Below, piece after piece: positions 1 to 12,479 of a stretch of DNA of 64,000 nucleotides. Source of the stretch: Liolophura sinensis. Taxonomy: Eukaryota > Mollusca > Polyplacophora > Chitonida > Chitonidae. Position 1 is the stretch's first letter; every line of letters begins with the position of its first letter. The stretch lies in assembly GCF_032854445.1 (NCBI RefSeq), contig NC_088306.1, forward strand, positions 28,243,764-28,307,763, in the 5' to 3' direction. Below the pieces are notes generated by a model that saw only the letters and a list, made by a program, of their open reading frames with translations, did not search any database and was not told the DNA's origin. Made by a program: the position numbers and the translations under genes.

Positions 1-3000
1 CACACAGTCACTGAATTAAGATTGCTGGCCTTCATCCACACACAGTCACTGAATTAAGATTGCTGGCCTTCACCCACATACAGTCACTGAATTAAGATTG
101 CTGGCCTTCACCCACATACAGTCACTGAATTAAGATTGCTGGCCTTCACCCACATACAGTCACTGAATTAAGATTGCTGGCCTTCACCCACATACAGTCA
201 CTGAATTAAGATTGCTGGCCTTCACCCACACACAGTCACTGAATTAAGATTGCTGGCCTTCACCCACATACAGTCACTGAATTAAGATTGCTGGCCTTCA
301 TCCGCACACAGTCACTGAATTACGATTCCTGGCCTTCATCCACACACAGTCACTGAATTACGATTCCTGGCATTCATTCACTGAATTAAGATTCCTGGCT
401 TTCATCTACACACAGTCACTGAATTATGATTCCTGGCTTTCATCCACACACTGTCACTGAATTAAGATTCCTGGCTTTCATCCACACACAGTCACTGAAT
501 TAAGATTCCTGGCCTTCATCCACACACAGTCACTGAATTAAGATTCCTGGCCTTCATCCACACACAGTCACTAAATTAAGATTCCTGGCCTTCATCCACA
601 TACAGTATAATTCCTGGCCTTCATCCACACACAGTCACTGAATTAAGATTCCTGGCATTCATCCACACACAGTCACTGAATTACGATTCCTGGCCTTCAT
701 CCACACGCAGTCACTGAATTAAGATTCCTGGCATTCATCCACACACAGGCACTGAATTAAGATTCCTGGCAATCATCCACACGCAGTCACTGAATTAAGA
801 TTCCTGGCCTTCATCCACACACAGTCACTGAATTATGATTCCTGGCATTCATCCACACACAGTCACTGAATTAAGATTGCTGGCCTTCATCCACATGCAG
901 TCACTGAATTATGATTCCTGGCATTCATCCACACACAGTCACTGAATTAAGATTGCTGGCCTTCATCCACACACAGTCAATGAATTACGATTCCTGGCCC
1001 TCATCCACACACAGTCACTGAATCACGATTCCTGGCCATCATCCACACGCAGTCACTGAATTATGATTCCTGGCCTTCATCCACATACAGTCGCTGAATT
1101 ACGATTCCTGGCATTCATCCACACACAGACACTGAATTAAGATTCCCGGCCTTCATCCACACACAGTCACTGAATTAAGATTCCTGGCATTCATCCACAT
1201 GCAGTCACTGGATTAAGATTCCTGGCCTTCATCCACACACAGTCACTGAATTAAGATTCCTGGCCTTCATCCACACACAGTCACTGAATTAAGATTCCTG
1301 GGATTCATCCACATGCAGTCACTGAATTACGATTCCTGGCCTTCACCCACATACAGTCACTGAATTACGATTCCTGGCATTCATCCACACACAGTCACTG
1401 AATTATGATTCCTGGCATTCATCCACATGCAGTCACTGAATTAAGATTCCTGGCATTCATCCACATACAGTCACTGAATTAAGATTCCTGGCATTCATCC
1501 ACACACAGTCACTGAATTATGATTCCTGGCATTCATCTACACACAGTCACTAAATTAAGATTCCTGGCCTTCATCCACACACAGTCACTGAATTATGATT
1601 CCTGGCATTCATCCACACACAGTCACTGAATTACGATTCCTGGCATTCATCCACATGCAGTCACTGGATTAAGATTCTTGGCATTCATCCACACACAGTC
1701 ACTGAATTAAGATTCCTGGCCTTCATCCACATGCAGTCACTGAATTAAGATTCCTGGCCTTCACCCACATACAGTCACTGAATTAAGATTCTTGGCCTTC
1801 ATCCACACACAGTCACTGAATTACGATTCCTGGCATTCATCCACACACAGTCACTGAATTACGATTCCTGGCATTCATCCACATGCAGTCAATGAATTAA
1901 GATTCCTGGCATTCATCCACACACAGTCACTGAATTATGATTCCTGGCCTTCATCCACATACAGTCACTGAATTAAGATTCCTGGCCTTCATCCACACAC
2001 AGTCACTGAATTACGATTCCTGGCATTCATCCACACACAGTCACTGAATTACGATTCCTGGCATTCATCCACACACAGTCACTGAATTATGATTCCTGGC
2101 CTTCATCCACACACAGTCGCTGAATTACAATTACTGATCTTCATCCACATGCAGTCACTGAATTATGATTCCTGGCCTTCATCCACATACAGTCGCTGAA
2201 TTACGATTCCTGGCATTCATCCACACACAGACACTGAATTAAGATTCCCGGCCTTCATCCACACACAGTCACTGAATTAAGATTCCTGGCATTCATCCAC
2301 ATGCAGTCACTGGATTAAGATTCCTGGCCTTCATCCACACACAGTCACTGAATTAAGATTCCTGGCCTTCATCCACACACAGTCACTGAATTAAGATTCC
2401 TGGGATTCATCCACATGCAGTCACTGAATTACGATTCCTGGCCTTCACCCACATACAGTCACTGAATTAAGATTCCTGGCATTCATCCACACACAGTCAC
2501 TGAATTATGATTCCTGGCATTCATCCACATGCAGTCACTGAATTAAGATTCCTGGCATTCATCCACACACAGTCACTGAATTAAGATTCCTGGCATTCAT
2601 CCACACACAGTCACTGAATTATGATTCCTGGCATTCATCTACACACAGTCACTAAATTAAGATTCCTGGCCTTCATCCACACACAGTCACTGAATTATGA
2701 TTCCTGGCATTCATCCACACACAGTCACTGAATTACGATTCCTGGGATTGATCCACATGCAGTCACTGGATTAAGATTCTTGGCATTCATCCACACACAG
2801 TCACTGAATTAAGATTCCTGGCCTTCATCCACATGCAGTCACTGAATTAAGATTCCTGGCCTTCACCCACATACAGTCACTGAATTAAGATTCTTGGCCT
2901 TCATCCACACACAGTCACTGAATTACGATTCCTGGCATTCATCCACACACAGTCACTGAATTACGATTCCTGGTATTCATCCACATGCAGTCAATGAATT

Positions 3001-6000
3001 AAGATTCCTGGCATTCATCCACACACAGTCACTGAATTATGATTCCTGGCCTTCATCCACATACAGTCACTGAATTAAGATTCCTGGCATTCATCCACAC
3101 ACAGTCACTGAATTACGATTCCTGGCATTCATCCACACACAGTCACTGAATTACGATTCCTGGCCTTCATCCACACACAGTCGCTGAATTACAATTACTG
3201 ATCTTCATCCACATGCAGTCACTGAATTATGATTCCTGGCCTTCATCCACATACAGTCGCTGAATTATGATTCCTGGCCTTCATCCACATACAGTCGCTG
3301 AATTACGATTCCTGGTATTCATCCACATGCAGTCAATGAATTAAGATTCCTGGCATTCATCCACACACAGTCACTGAATTATGATTCCTGGCTTTCATCC
3401 ACACACAGTCACTGAATTATGATTCCTGGCCTTCATCCACACACAGTCACTGAATTACAATTACTGGCATTCATCCACATGCAGTCACTGAATTAAGATT
3501 CCTGGCCTTCATCCACACACAGTCACTAAATTAAGATTCCTGGCCTTCATCCACATACAGTATAATTCCTGGCCTTCATCCACACACACTCACTGAATTA
3601 AGATTCCTGGCATTCATCCACACACAGTCACTGAATTACGATTCCTGGCCTTCATCCACACGCAGTCACTGAATTAAGATTCCTGGCATTCATCCACACA
3701 CAGGCACTGAATTACGATTCCTGGCCTTCATCCACACGCAGTCACTGAATTAAGATTCCTGGCATTCATCCACATGAAGTCCATGAATTAAGATTCCTGG
3801 CCTTCATCCACACACAGTCACTGAATTAAGATTCCTGGCCTTCATCCACATGCAGTCACTGAATTAGGATTCCTGGCATTCATCCACACACAGTCACTGA
3901 ATTAAGATCGCTGGCCTTCATCCACACACAGTCAATGAATTACGATTCCTGGCCCTCATCCACACACAGTCACTGAATCACGATTCCTGGCCATCATCCA
4001 CACGCAGTCACTGAATTATGATTCCTGGCCTTCATCCACATACAGTCGCTGAATTACGATTCCTGGCATTCATCCACACACAGACACTGAATTAAGATTC
4101 CCGGCCTTCATCCACACACAGTCACTGAATTAAGATTCCTGGCATTCATCCACATGCAGTCACTGGATTAAGATTCCTGGCCTTCATCCACACACAGTCA
4201 CTGAATTAAGATTCCTGGCCTTCATCCACACACAGTCACTGAATTAAGATTCCTGGGATTCATCCACATGCAGTCACTGAATTACGATTCCTGGCCTTCA
4301 CCCACATACAGTCACTGAATTACGATTCCTGGCATTCATCCACACACAGTCACTGAATTATGATTCCTGGCATTCATCCACATGCAGTCACTGAATTAAG
4401 ATTCCTGGCATTCATCCACATACAGTCACTGAATTACGATTCCTGGCATTCATCCACACACAGTCACTGAATTATGATTCCTGGCATTCATCTACACACA
4501 GTCACTAAATTAAGATTCCTGGCCTTCATCCACACACAGTCACTGAATTATGATTCCTGGCATTTATCCACACACAGTCACTGAATTACGATTCCTGGCA
4601 TTCATCCACATGCAGTCACTGGATTAAGATTCTTGGCATTCATCCACACACAGTCACTGAATTAAGATTCCTGGCCTTCATCCACATGCAGTCACTGAAT
4701 TAAGATTCCTGGCCTTCACCCACATACAGTCACTGAATTAAGATTCTTGGCCTTCATCCACACACAGTCACTGAATTACGATTCCTGGCATTCATCCACA
4801 CACAGTCACTGAATTACGATTCCTGGCATTCATCCACATGCAGTCAATGAATTAAGATTCCTGGCATTCATCCACACACAGTCACTGAATTATGATTCCT
4901 GGCCTTCATCCACATACAGTCACTGAATTAAGATTCCTGGCCTTCATCCACACACAGTCACTGAATTACGATTCCTGGCATTCATCCACACACAGTCACT
5001 GAATTACGATTCCTGGCATTCATCCACACACAGTCACTGAATTATGATTCCTGGCCTTCATCCACACACAGTCGCTGAATTACAATTACTGATCTTCATC
5101 CACATGCAGTCACTGAATTATGATTCCTGGCCTTCATCCACATACAGTCGCTGAATTACGATTCCTGGCATTCATCCACACACAGACACTGAATTAAGAT
5201 TCCCGGCCTTCATCCACACACAGTCACTGAATTAAGATTCCTGGCATTCATCCACATGCAGTCACTGGATTAAGATTCCTGGCCTTCATCCACACACAGT
5301 CACTGAATTAAGATTCCTGGCCTTCATCCACACACAGTCACTGAATTAAGATTCCTGGGATTCATCCACATGCAGTCACTGAATTACGATTCCTGGCCTT
5401 CACCCACATACAGTCACTGAATTAAGATTCCTGGCATTCATCCACACACAGTCACTGAATTATGATTCCTGGCATTCATCCACATGCAGTCACTGAATTA
5501 AGATTCCTGGCATTCATCCACACACAGTCACTGAATTAAGATTCCTGGCATTCATCCACACACAGTCACTGAATTATGATTCCTGGCATTCATCTACACA
5601 CAGTCACTAAATTAAGATTCCTGGCCTTCATCCACACACAGTCACTGAATTATGATTCCTGGCATTCATCCACACACAGTCACTGAATTACGATTCCTGG
5701 GATTGATCCACATGCAGTCACTGGATTAAGATTCTTGGCATTCATCCACACACAGTCACTGAATTAAGATTCCTGGCCTTCATCCACATGCAGTCACTGA
5801 ATTAAGATTCCTGGCCTTCACCCACATACAGTCACTGAATTAAGATTCTTGGCCTTCATCCACACACAGTCACTGAATTACGATTCCTGGCATTCATCCA
5901 CACACAGTCACTGAATTACGATTCCTGGTATTCATCCACATGCAGTCAATGAATTAAGATTCCTGGCATTCATCCACACACAGTCACTGAATTATGATTC

Positions 6001-8621
6001 CTGGCCTTCATCCACATACAGTCACTGAATTAAGATTCCTGGCATTCATCCACACACAGTCACTGAATTACGATTCCTGGCATTCATCCACACACAGTCA
6101 CTGAATTACGATTCCTGGCCTTCATCCACACACAGTCGCTGAATTACAATTACTGATCTTCATCCACATGCAGTCACTGAATTATGATTCCTGGCCTTCA
6201 TCCACATACAGTCGCTGAATTATGATTCCTGGCCTTCATCCACATACAGTCGCTGAATTACGATTCCTGGTATTCATCCACATGCAGTCAATGAATTAAG
6301 ATTCCTGGCATTCATCCACACACAGTCACTGAATTATGATTCCTGGCTTTCATCCACACACAGTCACTGAATTATGATTCCTGGCCTTCATCCACACACA
6401 GTCACTGAATTACAATTACTGGCATTCATCCACATGCAGTCACTGAATTAAGATTCCTGGCCTTCATCCACACACAGTCACTAAATTAAGATTCCTGGCC
6501 TTCATCCACATACAGTATAATTCCTGGCCTTCATCCACACACACTCACTGAATTAAGATTCCTGGCATTCATCCACACACAGTCACTGAATTACGATTCC
6601 TGGCCTTCATCCACACGCAGTCACTGAATTAAGATTCCTGGCATTCATCCACACACAGGCACTGAATTACGATTCCTGGCCTTCATCCACACGCAGTCAC
6701 TGAATTAAGATTCCTGGCATTCATCCACATGAAGTCCATGAATTAAGATTCCTGGCCTTCATCCACACACAGTCACTGAATTAAGATTCCTGGCCTTCAT
6801 CCACATGCAGTCACTGAATTAGGATTCCTGGCATTCATCCACACACAGTCACTGAATTAAGATTGCTGGCCTTCATCCACACATAGTCAATGAATTACGA
6901 TTCCTGGCCCTCATCCACACACCTTCACTGAATCACGATTCCTGGCCATCATCCACACGCAGTCACTGAATTATGATTCCTGGCCTTCATCCACATACAG
7001 TCGCTGAATTACGATTCCTGCGATTCATCCACACACAGACACTGAATTAAGATTCCTGGCCTTCATCCACACACAGTCACTGAATTAAGATTCCTGGCAT
7101 TCATCCACATGCAGTCACTGAATTATGATTCCTGGCATTCATCCACACACAGTCACTGAATTAAGATTCCTGGCCTTCATCCACACACAGTCACTGAATT
7201 AAGATTCCTGGCCTTCATCCACACACAGTCACTGAATTAAGATTCCTGGCTTTCATCCACACGCAGACACTGAATTAAGATTCCTGGCATTCATCCACAC
7301 GCAGTCACTGAATTACGATTCCTTGCATTCATCCACACACAGTCACTGAATTACGATTCCTGGCCTTCATCCACACCCAGTCACTGAATTAAGATTGCTG
7401 ACATTCATCCACATGCAGTCACTGAATTAAGATTGCTGGCCTTCATCCACACACAGTCACTGAATTAAGATTCCTGGCATTCATCCACATGCAGGCACTG
7501 AATTACGATTCCTGGCCTTCATCCACACACAGTCACTGAATTAAGATTCCTGGCCTTCATCCACACACAGTCACTGAATTAAGATTCCTGGCTTTCATCC
7601 ACACGCAGACACTGAATTAAGATTCCTGGCATTCATCCACACACAGTCAATGAATTACGATTCCTGGCATTCATCCACATGCAGACACTGAATTAAGATT
7701 CCTGGCTTTCATCTACACACAGTCACTGAATTATGATTCCTGGCCTTCATCCACACACAGTCACTGAATTATGATTCCTGGCATTCATCCACACACAGTC
7801 ACTGAATTATGATTCCTGGCATTCATCTACACACAGTCACTGAATTAAGATTCCTGGCATTCATCCACATGCAGTCACTGAATTAAGATTCCTGGCCTTC
7901 ATCCACATGCAGACACTGAATTATGATTCCTGGCATTCATCCACACACAGTCACTGAATTAAGATTCCTGGCATTCATCCACACACAGTCAATGAATTAA
8001 GATTCCTGGCATTCATCCACACACAGTCACTGAATTAAGATTCCTGGCATTCATCCACATGCAGTCACTGAATTATTATTCCTGGCATTCATCCACACAC
8101 AGTCCCTGAATTATGATTCCTGGCCTTCATCAACACACAGTCACTGAATTAAGATTCCTGGCATTCATCCACATGCAGTCACTGAACTAAGATTCCTGGC
8201 CTTCATCCACACGCAGGCACTGAATTAAGATTCCTGGCTTTCATCTACACACAGTCACTGAATTAAGATTCCTGGCCTTCATCCACATGCAGACACTCAA
8301 TTAAGATTCCTGGCTTTCATCTACACAGACACTGAATTAAGATTCCTGGCCTTCATCCACACGCAGGCACTGAATTAAGATTCCTGGCCTTCATCCACAC
8401 ACAGTCACTGAATTAAGATTCCTGGCATTCATCCACACACAGTCACTGAATTAAGATTCCTGGGATTCATCCACATGCAGTCACTGAATTACGATTCCTG
8501 GCCTTCATCCACACACACTCACTGAATCACGATTCCTGGCATTCATCCACACACACTCACTGAATTAAGATTCCTGGCCTTCATCCACATGCAGTCACTG
8601 AATTAAGATTCCTGGCATTCA
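1..8621. repeat. 38-bp satellite array with 2955-bp higher-order structure
   Basis: About 226 head-to-tail copies of a 38-bp unit, recognisable by the core CACTGAATTAAGATTCCTGG followed by CATTCATCCACA-type sequence. It runs off the left edge and ends in unique sequence near 8622. Variants at a few positions (AAGATT/ACGATT/ATGATT; CCTGG/GCTGG; CACACA/CACATG/CACATA) are shared in blocks. A shortened unit (TACAGTATAATTCC) recurs at 601, 3556 and 6511, exactly 2955 bp apart. A marker with TTCCCGGCC recurs near 1121 and 2223, 1102 bp (29 units) apart, and again one 2955-bp period later. No gene is visible inside. Confidence 0.97.
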
Positions 8622-10264
8622 TCCAAAATGTCACGCGCCACTTTGTAAAACTGGGCCCAGATAACTAGGGTTTATTTGTTAATTTTGTAAATGAATGGAG
8701 ATTATCTAAGTCAAATGTCTTACATGTGTTATTCATTTGTACCGCTGTAGTTTAAAATTCTGAAAATTGTACAAGCTGTTGTACATTTATTGTGGTGCAC
8801 GTCTGAATTAAGCTGCACTAACTTCAGTTTCTGTAGAAGAATGTACGAGGTATTTTTTCACAGGAGAACAATTCTTGTGTGATCTCTTGTTGAACAAGGA
8901 GAAAACAAACATTGGCTGGAAGATTCTGGGAAGCACTGTCAATCCCTGGACAGTCAGCTTCTTTGCTGTGTCAATTAGAACTGTTTGTACCCGCTCTGGA
9001 GCATGAAGGTCAGGCATGCTCCGTTTGCCTGTGCTTGCAACAGTTGGGGCCAAAGATGCATTATGCGGGCAAGGAGAGCCCAAAACAGCACGCAAACTGC
9101 ACAAACTCATATTACAGGCCTGCAATAGGTTTTTAATTCAACAAGCTACGACCAAATATCATCACCCAGTGAAATGGGTGTGAACAGACCAGCCGATGCA
9201 CAATCAGCACAATCTGTTATAAATGTATAAATCTGATTGTATTTTAATAACATCATAGTCATACAAGAGCTTTTCATTTTAACAAATGATGGCAGCTGTC
9301 TGGTTTTGTGGATGGAGGTATAACCAGAGCACCCTGGAGTAAAACAGTGACCTTTACTCATCAGCATTTTTTGAGATTATGTCTGCCATGTGTTGGACAA
9401 AGCTCATAGCAATACTGAAATACATTTTATCTCATTCATACGATCAAATCAAAATACACCAATGGCATTGACAGGCTTTTACAGTTTAATATCAAACTAC
9501 TCTACACACACCTACATCATGTCTACCGTGTTCTTAAGCATCTTTTCAACCCCTCAACATCATGTGACATTTTCTTAAGACACCCAATGTAGCCGTTTTT
9601 GAGCTGCGAGATTTCACAGAGAGACGCAACCTGAATTAGCAGGACATCCGAAAGCTTTGCCCCGGAGGGACTTCACTGGTACCAGCTCGTCCTACAGTGA
9701 TTTGCCTCTAAATTCCTGTGCCGTAGGCTGCAAATGCCAACTAATTCTAGATGACACAATACATGCTAAGAAACCTCCCAAGCATGCTGGGAAATCTTGC
9801 TGGAATGTTCTTGTAACAATTGGAGTTAAACCTCTGATTACTCAGCTTTATCTTCCACTCCAAGCTTACAGATTTTGGAGTTGAGCTTTCTGAAGGAAAC
9901 AGGCAGCTTGACAGACAATAAGGACAAAAAAACCTTTCATACTTCAAAATAAAGTTTTTTTTTCTAAATATACAGTATCACTAAAAGGTATACTAGTGGA
10001 GATTCTTTGAAAAAAAAATATTTTTTGATTTTTTATATTTTGACAACAAAAAAAAAAGGTTGAAAGAGAGAAATATAAGTAAATTTATACATCACACCAT
10101 ATATTTGTGCAAAATTATTGTGTAAACAAATACAAGCGTGCATCAACACGTATATAATACATAATAATAAGTAAGTTTTCATTCAGCTCTCTGTTACATA
10201 ATCTGTTTAGATCTACATGAAATTTTGTTTAATTATTGTTTATGAAAATTGTGTAAAATTTTTT
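8622..10264. other. Spacer with no recognised gene
   Basis: AT-rich unique sequence between the satellite and a SINE fragment. Short open frames on both strands lack splice sites, codon bias or any family resemblance. No feature is supported. Confidence 0.6.
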
Positions 10265-10500
10265 TCACTTATGAAATGGTGGCCATGGTTGGTGGGAACC
10301 CACCAGAGTCCAGGAAAGGTGAACAAATGACCTATGTGGTAAGTTTATTACAAGCAAAGTTCAAAGAATATAAGATTAATTAGCCCTTTAATAAGCCGAT
10401 GATAAATTATCATCACAAACAGTGAAAGCAAGAATTTACAAATTCCCCATCAGGGGCTGGGATAGAACCCACACCTTGTCTGCTATAAAAACAGTTTCAT
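10265..10500 (-). repeat. Degenerate tRNA-derived SINE (family 2)
   Basis: It contains the family-2 landmarks seen elsewhere in the window: a GTGGGAACC stretch, then after a gap a sequence like AATTTACAAATTCCCCATC, then GGGATAGAACCCACACC. The last part is the complement of a Pol III B box (GGTTCTATCCC type). Other copies are near 16.03, 17.03, 38.94 and 41.40 kb. Confidence 0.55.
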
Positions 10501-10888
10501 TTATAAAGCTTTTACACATAATTTACAACTACAAGTTGCTCTCCTGACTGCATTAAATTACAGTTGTGGTCCATTTCACACAAATGCACACTAGCTATAT
10601 GACGTCAAAGAAAATTGTGGACTGGATCCTTTCTGACCAATTTAACTTTATCAGTATATTTCAAGAAAGGCAAAAACACACCTGTACAGTATGACACTCA
10701 ATAAAACACCATGTTACTGCCTGAGAATGTCATAAAAATGTCATACTTTCACAAATTTACAACCAGATCTGGCTAAGTAAATATCTCCTATCTGGTGGTG
10801 CCCATTAGCCACGTTCACAAACACACACCCTTCATTTTTACCAGGAGATTGTACATGAATCATTTAGAGAGACAACTGTAAATCAGCA

Positions 10889-11535
10889 CTACTGATTCTC
10901 TGCATGTGTGCACACGCTATATTTTAAAGAGTTCAGAGCTTCAGGCCTACTGATTCTCAGCATGTGTGCATACGCTACATTTTAAAGAGTTCAGAGCTTC
11001 AGGCCTACTGATTTTCTGCATGTGTGTACACGCTACATTTTAAAGAGTTCAGAGCTTCAGGCCTACCGATTCTCTGCATGTGTGCATACGCTACATTTTA
11101 AAGAGTTCAGAGCTTCAGGCCTACTGATTCTCAGCATGTGTGCACACGCTACATTTTAAAGAGTTCAGAGCTTCACGTCTACCGATTCTCTGCATGTGTG
11201 CATACGCTACATTTTAAAGAGTTCAGAGCTTCAGGTCAACTGATTCTCAGCATGTGTGCACACGCTACATTTTAAAGAGTTCAGAGCTTCAGGCCTACTG
11301 ATTCTCTGCATGTGTGCACCCGCTACATTTTAAAGAGTTCAGAGCTTCAGGCCTACCGATTCTCTGCATGTGTGCACCCGCTACATTTTAAAGAGTTCAG
11401 AGCTTCAGGTCAACTGATTCTCAGCATGTGTGCACATGCTACATTTTAAAGAGTTCAGAGCTTCAGGCCTACTGATTCTCTGCATGTGTGCACCCGCTAC
11501 ATTTTAAAGAGCTCAGAGCTCAGAGCTTCAGGCCT
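10889..11535. repeat. 58-bp minisatellite
   Basis: About 11 copies of a 58-bp unit containing CTACTGATTCTCTGCATGTG and ATTTTAAAGAGTTCAGAGC. Copies differ mainly at a few sites (CTG/CAG, CACACG/CATACG/CACCCG). It ends with a short GCTCAGAGCTCAGAGC stutter. No coding potential was seen. Confidence 0.95.
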
Positions 11536-11676
11536 ATACATGTACAGGTCCATAGATCCAAGGTGGTCCCCGAAAATGTTTGGGCTCCTAAACTTTTGGG
11601 CATCCAAACTAATAAAGCTGTATTTAAACTGAACAAAAATATGATGTTTTAATTTTCATACTACACTCTAAGAAAG

Positions 11677-12431
11677 CATGTAGGTTTGCCCACACGTACA
11701 GGTAAGCCTGTTTAGGCTTATGTACAGGTAAGCCTAAACGTACAGGTAAGCCCGCACGTGCAGGTAAGCCCGCACGTGCAGGTAAGCCCACACGCACAGG
11801 TGAGCCCACACGTAGAGGTGAGCCCACACGTACAGGTGAGCCCACACGCAGAGGTGAGCCCACACGCAGAGGTGAGCCCGCACGTACAGGTGAGCCCGCA
11901 CGCACAGGTGAGCCCGCACGCACAGGTGAGCCCACACGCACAGGTGAGCCCACACGGAGAGGTGAGCCCACACGTAGAGGTGAGCCCACACGTACAGGTG
12001 AGCCCACACGCACAGGTGAGCCCACACGTACAGGTAAGCCCACACGCACAGGTGAGCCCCACACGTACAGGTAAGCCCACACGCATAGGTAAGCCCGCAC
12101 GTACAGGTAAGCCCGAACGCACAGGCGAGCACACACACACAGGTGAGCACACACACACAGGTGAGCCCACATGTACAGGTGAGCCCACACGTACAGGTAA
12201 GCCTACATGTACCGGTAAGCCCACACGGACAGGTGAGCCCACACGTACAGGTGAGCCTACACCCACAGGTGAGCCTACACCCACAGCTGAGCCCACACGC
12301 ACATGTAAGCCCACATGTACAGGTATGCCTGCATGTACAGGTATGCCTGAATGTACAGGTCCACCTACACGAGCAGGTAAGCCTACATGTACAGGTATGC
12401 CTGCATGTACAGGTACGCCCACGTCTACAGG
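11677..12431. repeat. 18-bp minisatellite carrying donor-like CAG/GTGAGC in every unit
   Basis: About 41 copies of an 18-bp unit, ACAGGTGAGCCCACACGT and variants with GTAAGC. Every plus-strand unit contains a near-consensus 5' splice site (CAG|GTGAGC or CAG|GTAAGC). Because 18 is a multiple of 3, all frames stay open and produce long repetitive reading frames on both strands. These are not treated as genes. Confidence 0.95.
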
Positions 12432-12479
12432 TAGAAATATCAGTGTCTTAACCTCACCTTCAATTTATTTCTTATAAAA

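Noticed and set aside
1-8621. CRISPR-like regular repeats
   Set aside because: There are no unique spacers between units, the unit is directly contiguous, and the genome is animal.
11624-12477. Long open frames on both strands (up to 239 codons)
   Set aside because: They follow the 18-bp repeat exactly. A period divisible by 3 keeps all frames open, and peptides are pure repeats of six residues.
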